Shown here in pieces: positions 33,436 through 43,109 of a stretch of DNA of 64,000 bases (positions are counted from its first letter, which is position 1; each line of letters starts with the position of its first letter). Location: the NCBI GenBank assembly GCA_026075535.2, contig AP026548.1, forward strand, positions 8,928,001-8,992,000, written 5' to 3'. Source of the stretch: Tricholoma matsutake. Taxonomy: Eukaryota > Basidiomycota > Agaricomycetes > Agaricales > Tricholomataceae. The notes below the pieces were generated by a model. That model did no database searches. It was not told where the DNA came from and saw only the letters and a list, made by a program, of their open reading frames with translations. The translations under genes were made by a program, and so were the position numbers.

Positions 33436-36400
33436 CCCGGTGAAATCCCTCAGCCTTTTGTCGTTGCTAAAGAAACTTCATCAATTAGATCAGTTATTAT
33501 GGATGTCCATGGTAACAACCAGGTAGAAAGCGTCGTCGATCCCGGTTCCTCGATCATATCAATGGCCAAAGATGTTTGCCATGAACTCGGTCTAGCATAC
33601 GACTCCTCAATTAGGCTTCCGATGCAGTCTGCTAACAGGACTGTGGATGAAACACTTGGTTTAGCATGCAACGTACCCTGTGATCTCAGTGGAATCACCC
33701 TATACATGCAGATACATATTATTTGGGACCTGGCATACAATATTCTACTTGGACAACCTTTTGACATCTTAACAGAAAGTGTCATTAGGAACTATCAGAA
33801 CAAAGCGCAAACCATCATGATATGCGATCCTAACTCAACTCAGACCGCTACAATTCCCTCGATACCTCAATCACACCATCATCGAAAAGTAGTTCGAGAG
33901 GATTTTCAGCATTAGAGAATGAAATTTCGGAACAGTGCACTTTCATCATCTCGTTCGACTCTTCTAACTCCTCTATATTTATCGAGCGCACTGCAAATAT
34001 CCCCGAAATCGACTCCTCCAAAGAATTATCTGCAATGCTTTCCGACTTATATTTATCTGCGTGCGACGACTTCCACATTCCTCGAAATGCCTCAATGGTG
34101 TTTATACCTATGTGACCTTCTTCATCGTCAGTTTCCCCTTCCTCAGTTATTTCCGACAATCCACAGTCTAGTTATTTATCGACGAAGAAAAAGTATAAAC
34201 CAGTCGCACAGAAGGTCCGTCCAATTGTGGCCGGACTACCCGATCATTTTAGAATTATTCAATGCATCGAGGGCGATCCCCTCCAAGACATGCCTCCACT
34301 AAATCCCCATCCTCCGATATTCAAACCAACTCCTTGATATAACCTCGAATGCAAAAACATCTTTGATCGAAATCATCCAGGAGATTTCTTATGGCCTCAA
34401 GAATGAGACCTGATGCATGACTTCATTCAAAACCAGCAAGCAGGGTTCACATGGACCGAAAACGAATGAGGAAGGCTTCGACCCGATTTCTTCCCCCCTA
34501 TCGAGTTCCCAGTTGTCCCGCATACCCCTTGGGTCGAACACAATATCCCCATACTGCCTGGTTTGTATGAACAAATTTGTGAGATGCTGAAAAAGAAGAT
34601 CGAAGCAGGAGTCTACGAGTCGTTGAACTTGTCATACTGATCACGATGGTTTTGCATTGCGAAGAAAGATGCAAAATCGCTCCGAATAGTCCACAGCCTC
34701 GAGCTGCTAAACCAAGTTACGATTCAGCACTCAGGTGTTGTCCCGATCCCCAAGCATTTAGCCAAACAGTTTGGAGGATGCGCTTGAGGTGGAATGTTGC
34801 ATTTATATGTTGCATTTGATGAAAGGCTTGTATCTGAATCCTCTTGAGATCTAATGACTTTCCAGACACCATTTGGCGCACTTTGAATCGTCACCCTACC
34901 AATGGGTTGGACGAACCCGGTTCCAATCCTACACAACGACATAACTTTCATCCTACAACCCAAGGTCCCTCACATCATGATCCCTTATATTGATGACACA
35001 CCAGTGAAGGGTCCGAAATCGGAATATCGAATGATCGGTGGGTCTTATGAAATGATTGTCGACAACTCAGGCATTCGACGATTCATGTGGGAACACTTCG
35101 AGAACCTAAATCACATCATCCAGCGCATGACGTATTGTGGTGGGACGTTCTCTGGACCGAAATTATTTGCTTCTGTCCCCGAGATAATCATTTTAGGTCA
35201 TCGATGCAATATTCAAGGCCGAATGGCTGACCCGACACGTATCGATAAGATCCAGAAATGGGGTCCGTGTCGTACGCTCACAGAAGTTAAGGCATTCTTA
35301 GGAACGATACGAGTTTGTCAAATTTTCATCCAGAGTTTCACACATTGAGCAGCTCCACTAATCAATCTTACTCAAAAAGATGTGCCCTTCAAATTCGGCC
35401 CATCTCAGGTAGCAGCGCAAGAAGATCTCAAGCATGCGCTCCTAAACTCGCCAGCGATTTGAGCCATCGACTATACCTCAAATGCCCCAGTAATCCTCGC
35501 AGTTGACACATCGAGCATCGCCATTGGCTATTTCCTAATGCAATGCGACCACAATAACCCTCGAAAGTGATATTACAGTTGATTCGGCTCGATCACGCTC
35601 AACAACTGCGAATCGCAGTTTTCGCAACTGAAACTCGAGCTTTATGGTCTATATCGAGCCCTTGGGGCACTTTGTTTATACTTGATAGGGGTACGAAACC
35701 TTATCATCGAGGTCGATGCAAGGTATATTAAAGGCATGCTCTCAAATCCCGATATTGCGCCTAGCGCTAGCATAAACCGATGGATAGTCTCCATTCTAAC
35801 GTTTCACTTCACCCTAGTTCATGTTGCAGGTACGCACCATGGACCGGACGGTCTTTCGTGATGTCCTCGACAAACCGAAGACGACAATGTCGAAGTAGAA
35901 GAAGAATTTGGCGACTGGATCGACAAACTACATGGTTTCGTTCACCAAATCAACCCAATCTCAATTTGACCATTCCCCTCTCACACGACTTATCCCACTT
36001 TCGCCCAAGCTTCAGATTTCAGTAAGGGGGAGGATGTTTCGTACGAAGACATACCTAGATTGGACAAAGCAAAGAAAGACAACGAACAATTACTGCTCAT
36101 TCATAAATGGTTAGACGATATGGTGCGACCCCCACATCTATCAGACACAGAGTATGCTACCTTCATGCAATATTGCACTGAGTTCTTCATAGATTCCGGC
36201 AAACTATGGCAAAAAGATTGTCATGGTGAACACAAGATCATCGCAATTCCAGAGCGTCGCATCGATATTATCTGGTCATTGCACAACCATATCGGCCACA
36301 AAATGATCTTCGCCACGAAGTCTCACGTCGCACTATGATTCTGGTGGCCCAACCTGAAAGCCAATATTGCATGGTACATCCAAACGTGCCACTACTGTCA

Positions 36401-37452
36401 GTTGCGACAAACACAAAATCTTCTTATTCCACCAATCATCGCCACACCTGCTCCTCTATTCAGAAAAGTCTATATCGACACAATGCACATGCTGCCTTCT
36501 GGTGGATATTGCTATATAGTACAAGGTCGATGTTTGATATTGTACTGGCCAGAGTTCAGGATGCTTCGCAATGAAACAGCGAAGACCATTGGCGATTGGA
36601 TCTTCGAAGAAATCATTTGTTGTTGGGGCTCGCTTTATGAGATCATTACTGACAATGGCGCAGCATTCCTTTCTGCTCTCGAGTATTTGTCGAAGCAATA
36701 TCATATCAATCATATTTGGATAAGTAGGTACAATTCTCGTGCCAATGGCCTCGTCGAACCAGCCCACTTCAATGTATGACAATCGCTCTACAAGGCCGTT
36801 GATGGTGATCAAACTCAATGGTCGGTTGGGACCTACTCGGTCTTTTGGGCAGAACGGGTAACAGTTCAAAAACGAATGGGCTGTTCGCCCTATTTTGCGA
36901 TCACAGGTTCTCATCCACTCATCCCTCTCGACATTTCAGAAGCGACATATCTACAACCACCACCCGATTCGATACTCTCCTCCACCGATCTCATCGCCTG
37001 ACGTGCTATTGCACTCCAGAAATGCTTGACCGATCTCGAGGTACTCTACTCTAGAGTCTACACCACTCAATGAGAAGCTGCGAAACGCTTCGAAGAAGTT
37101 CACAAGCGAACGATTCGAGACTACAATTTCAAAAAAGGTGATGTCATACTCGTGCGAAACACACAGATCGAAAAGGCTCTTAATCGAAAAATGCGAGCTT
37201 GATATCTTGGCCCACTCATAGTCATCACAAGAAACTACAGTGGCGCTTATATTCGTTGCAAGCTCGATGGATCAGTTCTTCATCGACCAGTAGCAGCTTT
37301 CCAAATTTTACCCTATCTAGCACGGAAATCGATTCCCCTTCCTCCAGACTTCTTCAATATCAATGATTGTCAGCTCGAACAACTTTGAACAACATCGGAT
37401 GTTGACAGAGACATTGACGAGGGCATTCCTGACCTCGATGAAGACGAATAAA
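33436..37452 (+). pseudogene. pol: Gypsy pol: protease, reverse transcriptase, RNase H, integrase
   Basis: The protease has VVDPGSSIISM (about 33,534) and NILLGQPF. After a one-base frameshift near 33,866 the frame shifts and stays constant. The RT has the YIDD motif near 34,986, and the RNase H contains ILAVDTSS. The integrase has an HHCC-type zinc finger (HNHIGH...CHYC), DDE residues in YIDTM, ITDNGAA and NGLVE, and a C-terminal part ending at TAA 37,450. I counted about 20 in-frame TGA codons and no in-frame TAA or TAG in the corrected frame. The RT core is eroded between 34,638 and 34,890. Confidence 0.85.
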
Positions 37453-37764
37453 CCATTTTTCTTTTCTTTTTCTACTTGCAATATTGAAACAAACTCTCGA
37501 TTTTATAACAGTGTACTATTACAAGTCATGATATTGTTCAAAATGTGTTCGCGCAAGCTCAATGGGGTTTTTCAGCTATGAAGGAGTTCTGAGCCTTTCC
37601 CCTATGTCTCGTTTTGATGAATTGTCCATCTTACTCTCTTTCCTATGTTTCTTTGCATATATCTTACATTTCCTGGCTTCGATCGCACGCGATATTTCTC
37701 ATTTCAACCTTATCTTGCTCAGACACACAAAAAACAATAAAATTAAAACGATAAAAACAGAATT

Positions 37765-39203
37765 CTACTGGGATTCCTCCCACTTCCTCTCCAACACCTC
37801 TATTTCCTCCATCAACACTTCCACTTCCAACTTCCTGCGCACCAGCACTTCCACGAGATATCGACAATGGAGTCTTGCTGCATCCAACTGCATCATTTTG
37901 TCCTCCACTGCCATCGATGCTTCCTTGACCATACCTGTGACCTCGGGTTCGACTTCTCGTGCTTTCCCTTTCCCCTTTTCCTTCCCCTTCTCCTTCTCAG
38001 CCATCTTTGGCTTTGCCTTCACTGTTTGTTTTGGGCGCTCATCAAGTTTTGAGGGCCCAGCCTCCACATTTTGGATGGGCTGGATAGCCCGAATGCATAT
38101 GGCTAAGGAATCATACAGATTACCAATCATACTCATGGATCGAAAAGGATCACTTACTATGTCGAGGAGTAGACACCTCCGTCGACTCCTCAGTACCCTT
38201 TGTAGCTCGTTTAGAGCCCGCCATTTTCCTCGATTTGCCTCGACGGAGTTCTCGCCTCGATACTCCCTCCCAGTAGCACCCCTGCAGCCCCTGAGTGCAT
38301 TTCTTGCACTTTGGGGCGCCCTCCTCGACGACGCATTCCGGAGCCATTTTCACCCCGGCGCAACGATCACACTAAAGCAATATTGGGAGCATGATTAGCA
38401 TGAACGATATCAAAAGGAGACAACTACTTACCGGCCCATGGAAGGTGATCAGATCACCCTCCTCCAATCGCACCCGCCTTGCGACCACAGGTTCTTCATC
38501 CAACTCATCCTCACCTTCTTCCTCCTCGTCCATCTCGTCCACCTTCCTCTTCTCAATGACTTGCTCAACGACCAGTAGGTCGTCGACCAGGGGTGCTGCT
38601 TCGTCCACAGCCTCATCCTGATTGATCGAGAGGCGCATCAGCTCAAGCGCAGCTGTACAATCGCAGAATTTGTCCTTTGAAATGGTTTTGGCCTGGACTT
38701 TGGCCAAGAAAGCTCGACGCGCCTTGACCAGCGCATCTTGTTGTTCCTCAATCCTCTTTGCTTTTGCCTCAACAGCCACCTGCCGAGCCTCCCTCTCCTC
38801 CTCTCTCTTCCTCTCTTCCTCGACCTTCCTTGAATACTCCACAAAAAGATACTTCCCACCCCACAAAACCCAATCCTCGCAAGCGAATGGTGCGAAGAGG
38901 CCAACTGCCTCGTCTAATGTTGCCTGCACACATTTGTCGTGTGCCTCGTCGTATTCAGCCTATCAAATGAGATTAGGAAGCAGATAAACCAAAGAAAAGG
39001 GAAGGACATTCCATTTTCTCACAAAAACCTCGACCCCATACTTTGAAGTCCAGTTCTTTGGCTTTGCCGGCCTCGGGCATCAATTTCACATGTTCAAGGA
39101 TGGGAAGAGCGAGTTCGGCGAGGATGGACATGTTCTCGAGGAGGTGGATGGAAGAGATCGAATGGAAAGAGAAAAGTTCAAACCATGACGCGTCATAAAT
39201 CAA
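37765..39203 (-). CDS. antisense spliced gene inside the Gypsy element, cysteine cluster and coiled coil
   Basis: The minus strand has four open segments. A helical N-terminus (39,200-38,985) is followed by an exon from about 38,960 with a long Arg/Glu/Lys coiled coil (VEEERKREEEREARQVAVEA) and an acidic stretch. Next is a cysteine cluster (CDRC...C...CKKC...C, about 38,371-38,285) with a basic tail. The last exon starts ICIRAIQPIQN and ends in a Leu/Glu-rich helix at TGA 37,765. Two introns are clear: 38,372-38,431 (GTAAGT...TTTAG) and about 38,099-38,153 (GTAAGT...CTTAG), the latter phase-consistent. The intron near 38,961-38,985 is less certain because phases do not match. No internal stops occur although several CGA codons remain. 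Similar cysteine-cluster proteins recur in Agaricomycete gene sets. The function is unknown. Confidence 0.6.
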
Positions 39204-39266
39204 TGATCAACAATGTCACATGACCTGGTTATTTCGGCTCGACGGACTGGGATGGTCAGAATTTCA

Positions 39267-39279
39267 GTAAGGGGGAGGA
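39267..39279 (+). promoter_or_regulatory. polypurine tract
   Basis: AGTAAGGGGGAGGA directly precedes the 3' LTR. An almost identical purine run lies at 36,015-36,030 inside pol. Confidence 0.7.
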
Positions 39280-40465
39280 TGCTAGGTCGTCTCCTCGGCT
39301 CAAGGACCAATTCACCACTTTAGCATCATTCTAATCATGTCAGCTAACTCTTACAACATCCCAGATGCAGTGCGACCCACTCTATCGATTGCAATATCAT
39401 ATCGACCGCGTCGAAACATCACCAGCAACATTGATCATATCAAAAGCCCACATCGCACAACCTTAGGACTACCCCGAAAGTCACTAAGATTCCCCTACAT
39501 GACCATCGAACATCCCCGACCAACTTCGAACAAGCCACAACCGCGATCGAGCATCGTTGACCATCGTTGAGTGTCATCGATCGATGTCGAGAAACTACAA
39601 GCAACATCGTGCGCTGCCTTTGTTATCTAAATGTTGGAAGACCATGCACTAGGACATATTCCAACTCGTGCTCAAACCTGCTGATCATAGGTCAGCCTCG
39701 TTCCAAGTCCCTATCATGCACAGAACCTGCTGGATGCATTATTGCGAGACTTAGCACAGTTTATACACAAAGGACAGTCTCTTTTAGTTCTTTCCTTTTA
39801 TTACTCTTTCATCATATGATATATATATCTTTCTTGTTCAGATTCCAGTCTCCTTTATGGCCTTGTGCCTTAACTCATATCTTTTGCCTCATGTTCTACA
39901 CATGTTTCTCATTCCATTTTAGGAAGTTTCTGTAAAACATATAAAACTCTGTAGTATCTACTTGAAAATAACAAGAAATCGTCTTCACATATTGTCTCGT
40001 ATACAGTTCTAAGCATCTGATCAACTTTCTAAAACAATCTAAGTCTCTGCGGGTTTTCTCAATTGACAAGAAACCTTTGTGATCATCATGTCCTCGATCC
40101 TCCCTTGATCTGCTTGTCATTAGTTCTAGCAACCCTTCCAACACTTCATAGCAGTTTGCTGCACCCTTCATATACCATCCACCTATCAAAAGGTCCCCAT
40201 AATTCACATGTCGACCATCGACGATAAAACTCGTTCGCCGTTGATCTCGTTGATCCCCCTCAATATTGATCGATACTCAATCGGACCACAACAAACACCT
40301 TCATCTCTCATAACACTACCTTCACGACTAGTGTTAACTAGTAATCTTCTCAGAGGTTTAACCACGAACATTTGGAACATCTCGCAACCCTCCTCTGACT
40401 CGTCGCAAACATCATCGATTGCCTCATTGGCAGTTCTGGTGGTTTTCCCAGGTTGAGCATCATCA
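39280..40465 (+). repeat. 3' LTR of the Gypsy element
   Basis: Starts TGCTAGGTCG and ends GAGCATCATCA; same length as the 5' LTR. Confidence 0.9.
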
Positions 40466-41029
40466 CTGCAACCTGTGGCTACCCGCCACCAAGGGGAGGC
40501 AGCCAGAGAGTACAAATATTATTTAATACTATGTATGTAAAAATATATAAAGACTACATATTAAGAAATAATTAATGGGTTGAGCCCAGCTCAAATCTTC
40601 GAGATGCGAGGGTTTATATACCCCCAGAATGCGCACAGGCCATTTGGCCTTGTGTGCAGTAGTCCGAGTTGCGTCTTCATTGATTGTTGATGTGTTATTT
40701 ACATACATTTGTACACTACATTATTGGAAGTACTGGCACTTGCACCTTGATGGCTTGGTATGGCTGTCACGACCACGACCTCCAATGAAGATGATGAGAA
40801 CAAGACAAGGCAGGGAGAAGATGAGGAACAACGATGATGAGGGCCCAAGAGACATCAACATCTCTTGGGCTGGAAGTTTATTCTCATTCTTATTCTTTCT
40901 CTTTTAATTCTTACTGACTACTCCATTTTTAGGCTTAATTATGACAATGACGACTGGCATGGCATTCAACTGCCACCCTTCTCACTCACAACCCCTCCTG
41001 ACAGCCGCCACGTCATGACAACCACCCCC
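40466..41029. other. flank with a GGGCCCAAGAGACATCA palindrome; no gene
   Basis: At 40,849-40,878 GCCCAAGAGACATC pairs with a near-exact complement ending TCTTGGGC, the same palindrome as at 11,379-11,413. A T-rich stretch and C/T-rich sequence lead into the hairpin array. No supported gene. Confidence 0.5.
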
Positions 41030-41550
41030 TCTCTCTCCCAAATGCAAGGTGGGGGGGTGGTTCTTTCTTTCTTTCAGGTGAGACAGATGTCATGACCACC
41101 TCTTGCTTGCAAATGCGAGGTGGGGGTCATTCTTCATTCATTTCACTCAAAATGGCCGCCATGTCACAATGATGACCCCCTCTTGCTCGCAAACATGAGG
41201 TGGGGGTTGTTCTTCATTTGTTTCACTCAAGACAGCCACCATGTCACAACAACGACCCCCTCTTGCTCGCAAATGCGAGGTGGGGGGTCATTCTTGCTTC
41301 ATTTCACTTGGGATGGCCGCCACATCACGATGACCACCCCCTCTCGCTCGCAAATGCGAGGTGGGGGTTGTTCTTCAGTTGTTTCACTCAAGATGGCCAC
41401 CACGTCACAAAGACAACCCCCTCTCACTCACAAATGCGAGGTGGGGGGTCGTTCTTGCTTCATTTCACTTGGGACAGCCACCACATCATGATGACCACCC
41501 CCTCTCATGACAACGACCCCCTCTCACTCGCAAATGTGAGGTACCATAGT
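41030..41550. repeat. tandem array of seven hairpin-bearing units, ~80 bp period
   Basis: AAATG of the core lies near 41,040, 41,111, 41,191, 41,271, 41,352, 41,432 and 41,532, mostly 80 bp apart. Each unit has CCCCCTCTTGCTCGCAAATG or a variant followed by CGAGGTGGGGG, giving nested pairing CTCGC/GCGAG inside a C-run/G-run. A TTCATTTCACTCAA and GGCCGCCA(C/T)GTCAC spacer follows. Most differences between units look like CG/TG/CA changes. Open frames across it are repeat translations. Confidence 0.8.
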
Positions 41551-41559
41551 TAGTTTAGA

Positions 41560-42290
41560 TAGAATTAATGTATATAATCTGTATACTATGAAACCTGGGC
41601 AGGAATCAACACCCGCCTGTACCCACCCATCCCATGGTGTATAAACCCGTGGGTCGATGGGTACAGGTAGAGCTCTGGGTACCCATGCTATGCCTACTGC
41701 ATACAGAATAGGGGGATGGATGAGAGTTTTTGGCCATAGGGTTATTGATGCTGCGGCTCAATATCGAGGTTTAATTTGTTGATGGTGCCAGTCGGCGGTG
41801 GATGATGCACTTTTTTGCTGATGCTGTCGCAGTTCTAATAGTTCCTGAGTCTTATTGCAAGTCCAACTTCAGCTTGTGCTTGTTACTTTTGAGATCTTGA
41901 GTTTTCATGATGTTTGCCCCAGGTTGAGGGAAGAAAGCTCGATGTGGTGTCCCACAAAGGATCCCATGCATTGAACCAACCTGCCCCTCAACCTTCCTCA
42001 TCTGACGAGGCCTCACTTATCATGTCAATACATTTCATCAAGATACTCATCAAGTTTATGCAAGTCACCCATGAAGTACACCATTGCATGATGGGATAGC
42101 ATTTGACAATCCTCAACCCCACTCTGACTCATTACCCAATATACCACCTGGGGCATCACCTCCTCCAACTCTCCTACAACTGAAGAAAGGTGCAAAACTG
42201 TACCATCCAATACTAAATGGTGTGTTTGCTATCACTCAGAAAGAGAAAAACACTGAATAAATTTGGATACAATATTTCAGGTCAGCCTTG
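41560..42290. other. unassigned sequence with possible coding-like stretch
   Basis: Around 42,120-42,250 one frame reads PNIPPGASPPPTLLQLKK and then LYHPILNG, which looks protein-like and ends just before the LTR remnant. It could be a truncated element protein. No firm call. Confidence 0.25.
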
Positions 42291-42296
42291 CTGGAA

Positions 42297-43109
42297 GGTT
42301 GCCAAGTTTGGCAGCCTACACTAGACTTAGGTTTACTAAAAGACAGGATCAAATTATCTTTGTTGCATGGAAGTAGGAGCCATAAGTTACTACAAATAAA
42401 GGAATAGGAAGTTACTATACCTTCGTTGCATGGAAGTAGGAACGAAGGTTAAGGAATAAAAAATAAGTAATATATAAGAAAAAGATTGACTGTGTAAGTA
42501 AAAGGCCACATCAAGCATAGTGTATGATTTGGGAAGGCCACATCGGGTGTAGTCACAAAATAGGAAGGGACCACATCAATAGGATAATGTCAGCACTGCT
42601 GGATGTGGATAGAAGGGTAATAAGGATGTATGGTGCCATTGCCAGGATGCATGTCGCTGGTTGTTGTTGTTGTATTCACCGGTGGCTGTGCCGGCGGCGA
42701 GGGTGATTGTGTTGGCGGTGTGTGTGGCTGTGTTGGTGCCATGGGAGCATGTTGGCGGCATAGGGTGGCCATAACTCACTGTAACACAGATATTGGTATA
42801 TCTGGTGTTGGTGAGTTGTTTATGCACCATAGGTGGCTATGCTATCGCCGGTGGTAAGGGTGGTTTTGTCAGCGATGTGTGTGGCTGTGCCGGCACTGTG
42901 GAAGTGTTTAATGGTGGTGTAGTAATGTAACACAGACATTGGTATGTCTGGTGTTGGTGAGTTGTTTATGCACCGTAGGTGGCTGTGTCGGTGGCGAGGG
43001 TGGTTGTGTAGGCAATGTGTGTGGTGTGCCGGCGCCGCAGAAGTGTGTAACGGTGGTGTAGGTAAATTAACTTGTCATAATGTCATGAGTCTGTGGGGCC
43101 AGACTTACA
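42297..43109 (-). repeat. 3' LTR of the chromodomain Gypsy, with an internal minisatellite
   Basis: On the minus strand the LTR begins TGTAAGTCTGG at 43,109, right after the polypurine tract AAGTGGGGAGGAG. It contains three copies of a ~150 bp repeat (near 42,679, 42,831 and 42,978) rich in GTGGCTGTG and GGCGAGGGTG, then AT-rich sequence shared with 13,492-13,700. The far end near 42,297 is approximate. Confidence 0.6.

Larger units (their letters stand above)
30151..40465 (+). mobile_element. complete Ty3/Gypsy LTR retrotransposon with an added antisense gene
   Basis: Two 1,186 bp LTRs (30,151-31,336 and 39,280-40,465) with TG...CA ends bound an internal region. This holds gag, protease-RT-RNase H-integrase and then a non-pol 3' segment with a minus-strand spliced gene. 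Flanking 4-mers are CCGC (30,147-30,150) and CTGC (40,466-40,469), a 4 bp duplication with one C/T change at a CpG; the two solo LTRs of the family also have exact 4 bp duplications. Gag-pol carries about 25 TGA codons and a frameshift, so this copy is dead. Its LTRs differ mainly at CpG sites. Confidence 0.9.

Noticed and set aside
41120..41553. Overlapping frames with HPLLLANMRW-type repeats
   Set aside because: They follow the ~80 bp hairpin array; the repetition is at the DNA level and the period is not a multiple of three.
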